Assembly: GCF_003315345.1 (NCBI RefSeq)
Contig: NZ_QNRO01000014.1
Location: 1-64,000, forward strand
DNA length: 64,000 nucleotides
DNA from: Marinobacter pelagius
GTDB taxonomy: Bacteria > Pseudomonadota > Gammaproteobacteria > Pseudomonadales > Oleiphilaceae
Reading direction: 5' to 3'
The translations under genes were made by a program, and so were the position numbers. Positions 46,649 to 55,041 of this stretch are shown here, piece by piece (positions within the stretch are counted from its first letter, which is position 1; every line of letters begins with the position of its first letter). The notes beneath the pieces were generated by a model. That model searched no databases and had not been told where the DNA came from. It worked only from the letters and a program-made list of their open reading frames with translations.

Positions 46649-47293
46649 TCAGGCGCCGTCACTTTGCCAGTGGCCGGCGCCGACAAAGATCATCTGCAGG
46701 AAGCGGCTCGTCCGCTTCCGGATCTGACCGACCTGGTAGTCGTCGTCCGGAGAGACGCTGAGCAGGTCCGTCAGGCTGAAGGCAACGGTACGCACCACCA
46801 GGTCACAGGTCAGATCCAGATCTGCATCGCTCAGATGATCCATCAACCTTAGCCGGCGCAGGTCATTGGCCAGCTCACTGGCAAAGAAGCGCATTTCACT
46901 GCGGATGCCTTCCTGCACCGCCCTGCTCTCCCCCGCAAGTCCCTGGGCCATGAACATGAAAAAGTTCCGGTTGGTCTGGGCGTGGGCCACGAAAATAGCC
47001 ACCGACTCCTCGATCAGCTTGTCCGACTGGAGCACATTGGCGCGGGCCTCCCGCATCATGCGGCGCAACACCAGCCCCAGCTCATCCACCAGCTGCAGCC
47101 CCAGATCGTCCATATTCCGGAAATGGCGGTAGAACGAGGTGGGCACCACGCCCGCCTGACGAGTCACTTCCCGGATGCCGAGACTGGCAAAGTGCCGGCC
47201 CTTGCCCACCAGGGCCAGCGCCGCGCCCATCAGTTTTTCCCGGGTTTCACCGGGTTTTCGTCGTTGTCGTTCTGCCATGTCCTGCCGCTTCAT
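46649..47293 (-). CDS. desT: TetR-family regulator of unsaturated fatty acid synthesis (DesT/FabR type)
   Basis: A 214-aa TetR protein: N-terminal helix-turn-helix (LASLGIREVTRQAGVVPTSFYRHFRNMDDL) with the RKPGETREKLMGAAL opening seen in FabR/DesT. Those proteins sense the saturated/unsaturated acyl-CoA ratio. It is divergent from a DesC/DesB-like pair, and two GTGnAC-N4-GTnCAC sites lie between them, the DesT operator form. Start at 47293 or 47278; the latter has AGGA close upstream. Assignment rests on context plus motif. Confidence 0.85.
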   Translation of the reverse strand: MKRQDMAERQRRKPGETREKLMGAALALVGKGRHFASLGIREVTRQAGVVPTSFYRHFRNMDDLGLQLVDELGLVLRRMMREARANVLQSDKLIEESVAIFVAHAQTNRNFFMFMAQGLAGESRAVQEGIRSEMRFFASELANDLRRLRLMDHLSDADLDLTCDLVVRTVAFSLTDLLSVSPDDDYQVGQIRKRTSRFLQMIFVGAGHWQSDGA

Positions 47294-47398
47294 CTGATCT
47301 TCGTGTTCACGAGTGTACACATTTGACCCGAAGAAAGTCGCCCGCACTTGTCATTCTGCGCCAACTCATCAACCCGGATTGTCTCCGCAAACATCGGT

Positions 47399-47434
47399 GT
47401 GTACAGTCGTACACATTAGTGAACAAGTGTACAC
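47399..47434. promoter_or_regulatory. Two DesT-type operators
   Basis: GTGTACAGTCGTACAC (47399-47414) and GTGAACAAGTGTACAC (47419-47434), both of the form GTGnAC-N4-GTnCAC, separated by 4 bp. They lie 43-78 bp before the desC-like start codon. A further pair of half-sites in direct orientation (GTTCAC and GTACAC) occurs at 47305-47320 just upstream of desT. Confidence 0.82.
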
Positions 47435-47476
47435 ATACAGACAGATGGGTACCGATGATCCATGGAGAGCACCACC

Positions 47477-48583
47477 ATGTTAGCGAGATTGACACAGAGC
47501 AAGACCATGCATTGGCTGGGCCGACAGCTGTCGAACCAGGACAATCCGGAATCCTGGCTGGACCCGGTATTGGCCAAGATCAATCCCATGTGGGTACAGG
47601 CGTACACACCGGCAAGAGTCGAGCAGGTAATCCAAGAAACAACTGACACCCTGACCTTCCTGATTCGACCAGCACGTCGCTGGACCGGCTTTCGGGCGGG
47701 ACAGCATGTGAACATCTGTACCGAGATCGACGGCATTCGTCGTAATCGCACCTTCAGCCTGTCCAGCTCTCCCCTGCTCTGGGAAAGCCAGGGCCTGGTA
47801 ACCCTGACCATCAAGCGCCTGCCCGGGGGACTGGTTACCAACTGGCTCCATGATCAGGTCGAGCCCGGCCAGGTGATTGGTCTGGGTGAGGCCTTTGGTG
47901 AATTCCTGATCCCCGAGCCCGCTCAACCGGTCCTGTTCATTGCCGGCGGCAGCGGTATCACCCCGGTAGTCAGTCAGCTGGAAACCATGGCTGCACAGGA
48001 TTACCCGGCGCCCGTCACGCTGCTGTATTTCGTGCGCACCCATCGGGATGTCATCGCGGGGGAGAAACTCCGGGCGCTGGCGTCCCGTCATTCAGCACTG
48101 ACGGTGCAGGTGATCGCCACCAATGAAAGCGAGGAACCCCGGTTTCTCAGGGGCGGGGATCTCGATGAGATAGCCGACCTGAAGAGTCGGGAGGTGTACC
48201 TGTGCGGCCCCAAGGGTTTGATGGACCTGGCCGGTGACCTGCTGCACCAGCGCGGAGTCACCGACGACCGGATCCACAGTACCTTCTTTGCTCCCCCTGC
48301 ACCGGCGCGACTGGAAGGCGACGAGCTTGGCGGCGAGGTGACGTTTGCACAAAGTGATGTGCAGGTGGGCTCCGAGGGCGATGCCAACCTGCTGGAGATC
48401 GCCGAAGCCGCCGGCCTGAAGCCGCAATACGGCTGTCGCATGGGCATTTGCCACCAGTGCAGCTGCCGCAAGACCAGCGGCACCGTGATCAACCGGTTGA
48501 CCGGCCAGGTTTCCGGCCCCGGCGAGGAAAACGTCCAGCTTTGCATTTCCGTGCCCCGGGGGCCGGTCTCTGTCGACGTTTAA
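47477..48583 (+). CDS. desC: Ferredoxin reductase-like electron donor of the desaturase (DesC-like)
   Basis: A 368-aa protein: FAD domain (RTFSLSSSP), NAD domain (FIAGGSGITPVVSQLE, then VYLCGPKGLMDL) and a C-terminal plant-type 2Fe-2S domain with YGCRMGICHQCSC and a final Cys in VQLCIS. It passes electrons from NAD(P)H to the acyl-CoA desaturase. The ATG at 47477 has GGAG nine bases upstream; another ATG lies 15 bp earlier. It precedes the desaturase gene by 60 bp. Confidence 0.9.
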   Translation: MLARLTQSKTMHWLGRQLSNQDNPESWLDPVLAKINPMWVQAYTPARVEQVIQETTDTLTFLIRPARRWTGFRAGQHVNICTEIDGIRRNRTFSLSSSPLLWESQGLVTLTIKRLPGGLVTNWLHDQVEPGQVIGLGEAFGEFLIPEPAQPVLFIAGGSGITPVVSQLETMAAQDYPAPVTLLYFVRTHRDVIAGEKLRALASRHSALTVQVIATNESEEPRFLRGGDLDEIADLKSREVYLCGPKGLMDLAGDLLHQRGVTDDRIHSTFFAPPAPARLEGDELGGEVTFAQSDVQVGSEGDANLLEIAEAAGLKPQYGCRMGICHQCSCRKTSGTVINRLTGQVSGPGEENVQLCISVPRGPVSVDV

Positions 48584-48643
48584 TCCCAGTTATCTGAATC
48601 AACGCAGCCTTTACCTTCTTTGAACGGCTGCAAGGAGTTTGCC

Positions 48644-49735
48644 ATGAAAAAACTGAACGAGACCCAACTGCAGGAACTGGAACAGGACCTCAATGCCATC
48701 CGAGACGAGGTACTGGCAGATCTGGGCGAGCGCGATGCCCGGTACATTCGCCGCGTCATCCGCCTGCACCGGACCCTGGAAATCGGCGGTCGGGTGATGA
48801 TGCCCTTCGGTTTCATTCCGCCAGTCTTTGTGGCCGCAACCGCGTCACTGGGGGTTGCCAAGATCCTGGAGAATATGGAGATCGGCCACAATGTCATGCA
48901 CGGCCAGTATGACTGGATGAATGACCCGAACCTGCATTCGCAGACTTACGAGTGGGACACGGCCTGCACCGCCGAGTCCTGGCGCCGGACCCACAACTAC
49001 GAGCACCACACCTACACCAATGTCATCGGCAAGGACCGGGATTACGGTTACGCGGTGCTGCGCCTGAGCGACGAGGACGAGTGGAAACCCTGGCACAGCC
49101 TCCAGTTCATCAACTACATCCTGCTGAGCGTGCTGTTCCAGTGGGGCGTGGGCCTGCACGAGCTGGAAAGTGAGAAACTGCGTCGTCGTGAGATTCGCTG
49201 GCGGGACAAGTTACCGTTCCTGAAGGACTTTGCCCGCAAGGGCGGTCGGCAGGCGTTCAAGGATTACGTGTTCTTTCCGTTGCTGACCCTGCCGGTTGCA
49301 CCGATCGTGCTGGCCGGTAACATCGGAGCCAACCTGATCCGCAACCTGTGGTCATCCACGGTAATTTTCTGCGGCCACTTCACCCAGGATGCGGAAACCT
49401 TCTCCGAGGCAGAGTGCGAGGGTGAAAACAAGGGTCACTGGTACCTGCGTCAACTTACCGGTTCCTCGAACTTCACCGGCGGGCGCTGGCTGCATATCCT
49501 GAGCGGGCACCTGAGCTACCAGATCGAGCACCACGTGTTCCCGGACCTGCCGGCTCACCGTTACCCGGAGATTTCCGAGAAGGTGCAGGCGGTCTGTCGC
49601 AAACACGACATTCCATACAATACCGGCAGCTTCGCCAGGCAGTATGGCACCGTGCTTAACCGGATCTTCCGCTACTCCCTGCCGGACCGGGTTCGCACCC
49701 GGCTGGAAGGCGGAAGCGCCCCTCAGGCGATCTGA
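48644..49735 (+). CDS. desB: Acyl-CoA desaturase (DesB-like)
   Basis: A 363-aa integral-membrane di-iron desaturase with the three histidine boxes GHNVMHG, HNYEHH and QIEHH and about four membrane segments. It introduces a double bond into saturated acyl chains aerobically, using electrons from the upstream reductase. The start at 48644 has AAGGAG upstream. Its 3' end overlaps the convergent nsrR gene by 13 bp. Confidence 0.93.
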   Translation: MKKLNETQLQELEQDLNAIRDEVLADLGERDARYIRRVIRLHRTLEIGGRVMMPFGFIPPVFVAATASLGVAKILENMEIGHNVMHGQYDWMNDPNLHSQTYEWDTACTAESWRRTHNYEHHTYTNVIGKDRDYGYAVLRLSDEDEWKPWHSLQFINYILLSVLFQWGVGLHELESEKLRRREIRWRDKLPFLKDFARKGGRQAFKDYVFFPLLTLPVAPIVLAGNIGANLIRNLWSSTVIFCGHFTQDAETFSEAECEGENKGHWYLRQLTGSSNFTGGRWLHILSGHLSYQIEHHVFPDLPAHRYPEISEKVQAVCRKHDIPYNTGSFARQYGTVLNRIFRYSLPDRVRTRLEGGSAPQAI

Positions 49736-50160
49736 AGCAGGCGCAGCAACTGTGGCCGGTGTTGATCCTGGATCACATCGGCCAGGGTGTACTGGTCCAG
49801 CACCTCGAGGAAGGCCTTGAGCGCTTCGTTGAACATGGACTTGAGACCACACACCGGCGTGATCTTGCAGGCATTCTTCGACGAGAAACACTCGACAATG
49901 CTCAGGTCCTGCTCGGTCTCCCGGACCAGAATCCCCACATTGATGTCCTCCGGCGCCATGTGCAGACGCATGCCACCCTTCTTGCCACGAATGGTCTCGA
50001 TATAGCCTTTCTTGTTGAGCTGGTGCACCACCTTCATCAGGTGGTTCTTGGATATGTCATAGCTGTCGGCAATTTCCTGGATGGTTGCCAGACGATCACC
50101 CTGCGCCGACAGGTAAATCAGCACGCGGAGTGAATAATCCGTATAACGGGTGATGTGCAT
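49723..50160 (-). CDS. nsrR: Nitric-oxide-sensing repressor NsrR (Rrf2 family)
   Basis: A 145-aa Rrf2 protein opening MHITRYTDYSLRVLIYLSAQ with the three Fe-S ligands C91, C98 and C104 (ECFSSKNACKITPVC). NsrR represses nitrosative-stress genes until NO destroys its cluster. It lies next to a ytfE-like repair gene and to denitrification genes, its usual company. The 3' end overlaps desB by 13 bp in convergent orientation. Confidence 0.92.
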   Translation of the reverse strand: MHITRYTDYSLRVLIYLSAQGDRLATIQEIADSYDISKNHLMKVVHQLNKKGYIETIRGKKGGMRLHMAPEDINVGILVRETEQDLSIVECFSSKNACKITPVCGLKSMFNEALKAFLEVLDQYTLADVIQDQHRPQLLRLLQIA

Positions 50161-50187
50161 TCAGTGCTCCAGTTTTCAAGATTTCGT

Positions 50188-50580
50188 TCAACAGGACGGT
50201 CGCGTCAGCAGATAGCAGGCCGTGGCAGCCAAACAGACACCCACGATACCCAATACCATCAGGGAAGCTCCCATCAGCAATAACATGGCCCAGCTCAACG
50301 CCATCATGCTGCAGGCCAGAACCTTGGCACTGACCGGCACCGCCCGACGGAGGCGCCAGTTATCAATAGCCGGTCCGAACCGGGGGTGAGCATCCAGCCA
50401 CTGGGCAAAGGCCGGTGACCCCTTGCTGGCAAAAAACGCAGCCAACAGGACAAAGGGAGTCGTCGGCAGCAGTGGCAGAACCACCCCCACCACCGCCAGG
50501 CCTGCAGAGATATACGCCAGAATCCTAAATCCGGTTTTCCCGGAAGGCTCGCCCATGACGGGGCCCCCGCTATGATTCAT
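50188..50580 (-). CDS. YbaN/DUF454 family membrane protein
   Basis: A small membrane protein (about 130 aa from the ATG at 50580, or 122 aa from 50556) with the DUF454 core AGLAVVGVVLPLLPTTPFVLLAAFFASKGSP. Three hydrophobic helices follow. A TTG at 50607 would overlap the upstream small gene's stop codon, so the start is uncertain. It lies between nsrR and a 71-aa membrane protein, likely in one NO-responsive transcript. Function unknown. Confidence 0.78.
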   Translation of the reverse strand: MNHSGGPVMGEPSGKTGFRILAYISAGLAVVGVVLPLLPTTPFVLLAAFFASKGSPAFAQWLDAHPRFGPAIDNWRLRRAVPVSAKVLACSMMALSWAMLLLMGASLMVLGIVGVCLAATACYLLTRPSC

Positions 50581-50603
50581 AACTGCATCTATTCTACCTG
50601 CAT

Positions 50604-50819
50604 TCAATGGACGGGTCTCCCCAAGCGGCTCAGGAATACCAGGCGCGCCACATAGGCGACCTTGATACCCACCGCGAACAACAGGGTGCCAACGTGAGCC
50701 AGGATCTGGATAGCCATCGGGAAATAACGGGCCAGAGGATAAGCCACCAGTACCGTCAGCAGCAGTCCGAGAAATGACCAGGCCATAGCGCTGTTCGCTC
50801 TGAATAACAGCTTTTCCAT
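50604..50819 (-). CDS. Small membrane protein next to nsrR
   Basis: A 71-aa protein, MEKLLFRANSAMAWSFLGLLLTVLVAYP..., with two hydrophobic helices and a basic C-terminus. It has a Shine-Dalgarno-like GGAGG just before the ATG. Small proteins of this kind occur in NO-detoxification and denitrification clusters, but I cannot name a family. Upstream lie two palindromes that could bind NsrR or another NO/nitrate regulator. Confidence 0.7.
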   Translation of the reverse strand: MEKLLFRANSAMAWSFLGLLLTVLVAYPLARYFPMAIQILAHVGTLLFAVGIKVAYVARLVFLSRLGRPVH

Positions 50820-50830
50820 TTGAAACCTCC

Positions 50831-50875
50831 AGAATACATCTTTAATATGTATTCTATAGACTTCTTTTAAGAAGT
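50831..50875. promoter_or_regulatory. Two palindromes between the small membrane gene and ytfE
   Basis: AGAATACAT-N7-ATGTATTCT (50831-50855) and ACTTCTTTTAAGAAGT (50860-50875). Both fall in the divergent region of NO-stress genes and are candidate sites for NsrR or a similar repressor. Neither is a clean match to the enterobacterial NsrR consensus. Confidence 0.5.
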
Positions 50876-50985
50876 TTCAACCCTTGTCCCGAATGGTGAT
50901 CCCACCGGGGTCCCGGAAACAGACAGAAGTTCCTGATTTTCACCCAAAAAGATTCACCTTATTTAAATGTAAAGGGAGAAATGCC

Positions 50986-51471
50986 ATGACACCTCAAACC
51001 TGGGTTGAAGAAGCCACCGAAGAGGAACTGATCGAGCACATCCTGAACCGCTACCACGACACCCACCGGGACCAGTTACCGGAAATGATCCGTCTGGCCC
51101 AGCGCGTGGAGCGGGTTCACAGTGGCCACCCCGATTGCCCGACCGGTCTGAGCGCCCACCTTGAGGCCATGCAGGCCGAACTGGAAAACCACATGGCCAA
51201 GGAAGAGCAGATCCTGTTCCCGATGATTGTTCGGGGCATCTCGGGCATGGCGCGCGGCCCCATTTCGGTGATGCGCTCCGAGCACGACGAGCATGCCGCC
51301 GCCCTCGCCCGGCTGGACGAGCTGACCAATCAACTGCAACTGCCGGAGGGTGCCTGCAATACCTGGCGCAGGCTCTATGAAGAAATCGGGCAGTTCCGGC
51401 AGGATCTGAAGGACCACATCGACACGGAAAACAACGTGCTTTTTGCCCGCATCGACGGGCTGTCCGCCTAG
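50986..51471 (+). CDS. Hemerythrin-like iron-sulfur cluster repair protein (YtfE/ScdA type, short)
   Basis: A 161-aa hemerythrin-domain protein with ligand-type residues RYHDTHR, VHSGH, HMAKEEQILFP, SEHDEH and HIDTENNVLF, the di-iron pattern of YtfE/RIC/DnrN. It repairs Fe-S clusters damaged by NO. The N-terminal ScdA_N domain of full-length YtfE (about 220 aa) is absent. The ATG at 50986 has AAGGGAG upstream. It is divergent from the nsrR-linked small genes. Confidence 0.85.
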   Translation: MTPQTWVEEATEEELIEHILNRYHDTHRDQLPEMIRLAQRVERVHSGHPDCPTGLSAHLEAMQAELENHMAKEEQILFPMIVRGISGMARGPISVMRSEHDEHAAALARLDELTNQLQLPEGACNTWRRLYEEIGQFRQDLKDHIDTENNVLFARIDGLSA

Positions 51472-51565
51472 GCTTACCTCCCGAGGGGTATCGGAATAGT
51501 TGATCCAATCTGCAATACTTGGTCTATACTCAGATCAAAAAACAAGCGGTAACAGGATCAACCCG

Positions 51566-52558
51566 ATGCCCCAGAGCAAACTGACAGACCGTTTTGGCCG
51601 CACCGTCAACTACGTGCGCCTGTCCGTCACTGACCGGTGTGACTTCCGCTGTGTCTACTGCATGGCCGAGGACATGACGTTCCTCCCACGCCAGCAGGTA
51701 CTGACCCTGGAAGAAATCGCCCGCGTAGCGCGCAACTTTGTTTCGCTGGGGACTGAAAAAATCCGCCTCACCGGCGGCGAACCCATGGTTCGCAAGGATA
51801 TTCTGGAGCTGGTGAAGGAAATCGGCACCTACGGCCTCCGGGACTTTGCCATGACCACCAATGGCAGCCAGCTGACCACCATGGCCGAGCCCCTTCGCAA
51901 GGCCGGCATGCACCGGCTGAATATCAGCCTCGATTCCCTCGATGCCGAAAAATTCCAAAACATCACGCGCACCGGCAAGCTCAGCCAGGTTCTGGACGGC
52001 ATTGATGCCGCGCGCGAAGCCGGGTTCCGGGGCATCAAGCTCAACACCGTGGTGATGAAAGGCCGCAATGACGAAGAGATTCCGGAACTGATCGAATTTG
52101 CTCGCAAGAAGCAGGTGGATATCAGTTTCATCGAGGAAATGCCCCTGGGCGAAATTTCCGAGCACGACCGGGGTCTCGCCCTGTGTACCAGCGAAGAAGT
52201 CCGGGACATTATCCGGAATACCCACGAACTGGTCCCCGCCACCGAGGATTCCGGTGGTCCGGCCCGTTACTACCGGATGCCGGACAGCCCGATCAAGGTC
52301 GGGTTCATCTCCCCGCATTCCCACAACTTCTGCTCCACCTGCAACCGGGTTCGGGTGACCGTTGAAGGCCGGCTGTTGCTGTGCCTGGGCAATGAGCACT
52401 CGGTGGATCTGCGTCGCGTGCTGCGGGGTAACCCGGTGACCGACGACAAGCTGCGCGAGACCATCATCAATGCCATGGATCTGAAGCCGGAGCGTCACCA
52501 CTTCTCGAGTAATGGGGATGTGCAAATTCTTCGGTTTATGAACATGACCGGCGGCTGA
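51566..52558 (+). CDS. moaA: GTP 3',8-cyclase (molybdenum cofactor synthesis)
   Basis: Radical-SAM enzyme for the first step of molybdopterin synthesis. The 330-aa protein has the SAM cluster motif CDFRCVYC (C25, C29, C32), [11 protein letters not shown] and the C-terminal cluster motif [21 protein letters not shown]; it ends FMNMTGG, close to the usual GG tail. The ATG at 51566 has AGGA upstream. Its position in the denitrification block fits the need of nitrate reductase for the cofactor. Confidence 0.96.
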   Translation: MPQSKLTDRFGRTVNYVRLSVTDRCDFRCVYCMAEDMTFLPRQQVLTLEEIARVARNFVSLGTEKIRLTGGEPMVRKDILELVKEIGTYGLRDFAMTTNGSQLTTMAEPLRKAGMHRLNISLDSLDAEKFQNITRTGKLSQVLDGIDAAREAGFRGIKLNTVVMKGRNDEEIPELIEFARKKQVDISFIEEMPLGEISEHDRGLALCTSEEVRDIIRNTHELVPATEDSGGPARYYRMPDSPIKVGFISPHSHNFCSTCNRVRVTVEGRLLLCLGNEHSVDLRRVLRGNPVTDDKLRETIINAMDLKPERHHFSSNGDVQILRFMNMTGG

Positions 52559-52575
52559 GCCGTCGACATAAAGAA

Positions 52576-52682
52576 GGGGTCAGATGAAGGCTTTCATCAG
52601 ACCCCGGGTTCGCGGCAAATTCTGACTGGTAATACATGCCCCAGGGTACGACGGGGTCAGATGAAAGCTTTCATCTGACCCC
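52576..52682. repeat. 30-bp palindromes, pair (both AT type)
   Basis: Copies at 52576-52605 (GGGGTCAGATGAAGGC then mirror) and 52653-52682 (GGGGTCAGATGAAAGC then perfect mirror), spacer 47 bp. They lie between the convergent moaA and nosL genes. Confidence 0.92.
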
Positions 52683-52690
52683 ATTTTCGT

Positions 52691-53266
52691 TCACATGGCG
52701 TGCTCTGACGTTTCTGACTCCATTTCGCCCATCTCATCCATTCCACTCATTTCCCCCATCGGCATCCCTGTGTTCAGATGCTCCATGGTGATCTCGCTGT
52801 ATTTCAGAACTTCCCCACCGTGCTCCATCATGAAGCCATGGGCGGCATCATCGGTGGAGAATGAGGCAAGTGTGGGCCCCATGGCACCGGTGCGGTCTGA
52901 GCCAACCACGAAGAACGCATCCCGGGCATCGATCAGGGCGGCGTCGTCCGGGCTTTCCCACTCGGTCTGGGCCATGTCGTGGACATAGAGGGTGTGATCG
53001 CGATTCACATTCTCCGGCTGCAGCATCCAGGCGAACATATCCTTGGTAGAGCAGAACTTGCGGACGTGCTGGTCCTTCTCGCTGATGGCCTCACCCTTGG
53101 GGCCCGGGAAGTTGCCGATCACCATGCCGCAGACATGGCATTCATCGCCGCTTTCGAAGTGCACCGGGTCGGGTTTGGCCGTGGTCTGTTCCTCATTGCC
53201 TGAACAGGCAGTGAGGGTTATGGCGGCCAGAGCGGCGAGGAGCCAGTTCAGTTTGGTTCGGTTCAT
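52691..53266 (-). CDS. nosL: NosL, copper-binding lipoprotein for N2O reductase
   Basis: A 191-aa outer-facing lipoprotein: signal with lipobox LTAC (Cys21), Cu(I) motif CHVCGM (43-48), and a Met/Glu/His-rich tail (MPMGEMSGMDEMGEM). NosL supplies copper for the CuZ site of NosZ. The Met-rich C-terminus is long and may bind more copper. The ATG at 53266 has GGAG upstream; it is the last gene of nosRZDFYL. Confidence 0.93.
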   Translation of the reverse strand: MNRTKLNWLLAALAAITLTACSGNEEQTTAKPDPVHFESGDECHVCGMVIGNFPGPKGEAISEKDQHVRKFCSTKDMFAWMLQPENVNRDHTLYVHDMAQTEWESPDDAALIDARDAFFVVGSDRTGAMGPTLASFSTDDAAHGFMMEHGGEVLKYSEITMEHLNTGMPMGEMSGMDEMGEMESETSEHAM

Positions 53267-53281
53267 CAATGACAACTCCGT

Positions 53282-54112
53282 TCAGATACGACGATTTCGG
53301 AAAAGTAACAGGGCAGCCGCCAACGGGATGGCAAACCACAGCACCAGGCCAATCCAGAGACCGGCGGCACCGATGGGCAAATCGGTTCCAAGGCTCAGAA
53401 CGCCGCTGAGCTGGCTTGTGTCTCCGAAGGCAACGATGTTCAGCAGACGATAGATGTCGGTCGGGTTGAGCATCAGCAACCAGGGCAACAACTCGGCGCT
53501 GAACTTGCCCTCGCTGGCGACGAGCGTGCCCAGCAGCATCAGATCGAAAATCAGCACAAAGAAGAACCAGATCGCCAGGGCCAGGCCGGCGGCAATCGGT
53601 TTCTCGCTGACGCGGACACTGATCACATAGGCCAGCGCGATGAAGCCCCAACCAAGCAATACGGTGGAGGCGATAAAGCGGAACATTGCGATGGCCAGGT
53701 TGGTGATCGCGACATCCTCCACCAACAGCGCAATGGCGATTCCAGCCACACCGAAACCGATCAGCGTTGCCAGGGCCAGGGTCAGGCCATGGCCGAGAAA
53801 CTTGCCAAGCAGCAATTGGCTGCGACTGAGCGGGTAGGTCATCAGCAACAACAGGGTGCCGCCCTCCTCTTCCCCGACGATCGCGTCGTAGGCCAGCAAC
53901 AGCGCGATCAGGGGAATCAGGAAGATCCCCAGACTGGCCAGGCTGGCGATGGTGGCCGGCGTGGACGCGTAACCGACCTGGCCGGAAGCGGCAGCGCCGA
54001 ACCAGGCAATCCCCAGGGCCAGGGTGGCAAACACCAGGGAAATGGCCATCAGCCAGCGGTTGCGCAGGCTGTCACTCAGCTCCTTACGGGCAATGGTCCA
54101 GATACTGTTCAT
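53282..54112 (-). CDS. nosY: NosY, ABC permease for N2O reductase maturation
   Basis: A 276-aa inner-membrane protein with six hydrophobic segments, opening MNSIWTIARKELSDSLRNRW as typical of NosY/ABC-2 permeases. With NosF it forms the transporter that works with NosD in CuZ assembly. Its start overlaps the nosF stop codon by 4 bp (ATGA). Confidence 0.95.
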   Translation of the reverse strand: MNSIWTIARKELSDSLRNRWLMAISLVFATLALGIAWFGAAASGQVGYASTPATIASLASLGIFLIPLIALLLAYDAIVGEEEGGTLLLLMTYPLSRSQLLLGKFLGHGLTLALATLIGFGVAGIAIALLVEDVAITNLAIAMFRFIASTVLLGWGFIALAYVISVRVSEKPIAAGLALAIWFFFVLIFDLMLLGTLVASEGKFSAELLPWLLMLNPTDIYRLLNIVAFGDTSQLSGVLSLGTDLPIGAAGLWIGLVLWFAIPLAAALLLFRNRRI

Positions 54113-55041
54113 CGGCTTCCTCCCCGGTGGGCCAGGCCACCCGAACCGATGAAGTGCACATAGATATCCTCAAGGCTGGGCTGATGGATGCTGACATCCG
54201 CCACCTCACCCGATGCCATAACTGTTTGCAGCAAGGCCATTTTCTCCCTCGGTTGCACATCCACACGCAGCCGCCCGTTACCGGTCTTGATCATCAGGCC
54301 GCTGGCAGTTGCAGCGCTGTCGATCACCTTTTCGAGCGCGGTGATACTGTGGGCAGGATCCAGTGACAGGGTCACCGGCATGTTCGCCTGCCGTCTCAAT
54401 GCCGCCAGATCCCCGGCAGCCTTGAGGGAGCCTTCGGTGAGAATGGCCGCGCGGTCGATGTATGGCTCAACTCCGGGCAGAACATGGGAGCAAAGGACAA
54501 TGCCTGTGCCCTCGTCCCGCAGATCCCGCAGCAGCCGGTAGAGATCCGCCGTCGCCACCGGGTCCAGCCCCACGGTCGGTTCATCCAGCATCAGCAGCTT
54601 CGGCTTGCCCAGTAGCGCCTGGGCCAGCCCCAGGCGCTGGCGCATACCCTTCGAATAGGTCTTGGTACGGGCATCCATGGCATCGCCCAGCCCCACCTGC
54701 TCCAGCAGCTCTGGCACCTGGCGCAGGGAAGCGCCTTTGAGCCGGGCAAAGTGACTCAGGATCTCCCGACCGGTCAGCTGCGGGTAGAACATCACATTCT
54801 CCGGCAGGTACCCGATGTGCTGGGTCACCTGCGGATCGCCGGCGTGGCCGCCAAGTACTGAAACCGTACCCTGGGTCGGCTGCATCAGGCCCAGAATCAG
54901 TTTGATCGAGGTAGTCTTGCCCGCCCCGTTATGGCCGAACAACCCCAGGATCTCGCCCGGCTCCAGACGCAAGTCGATACCATGCAGTACCAGGCTCTTG
55001 TCGTACCGGTAACTCACATTCTCAAGACGAAAACAGCTCAT
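54109..55041 (-). CDS. nosF: NosF, ABC ATPase for N2O reductase maturation
   Basis: A 310-aa ABC ATPase: Walker A GHNGAGKTTSIK (about residues 35-46), signature SKGMRQRLGLAQAL and Walker B LLMLDEPTVGLDP. Energises NosY. Overlaps nosY by 4 bp and nosD by one base (TGATG), so nosDFY are translationally coupled. Confidence 0.96.
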   Translation of the reverse strand: MSCFRLENVSYRYDKSLVLHGIDLRLEPGEILGLFGHNGAGKTTSIKLILGLMQPTQGTVSVLGGHAGDPQVTQHIGYLPENVMFYPQLTGREILSHFARLKGASLRQVPELLEQVGLGDAMDARTKTYSKGMRQRLGLAQALLGKPKLLMLDEPTVGLDPVATADLYRLLRDLRDEGTGIVLCSHVLPGVEPYIDRAAILTEGSLKAAGDLAALRRQANMPVTLSLDPAHSITALEKVIDSAATASGLMIKTGNGRLRVDVQPREKMALLQTVMASGEVADVSIHQPSLEDIYVHFIGSGGLAHRGGSR

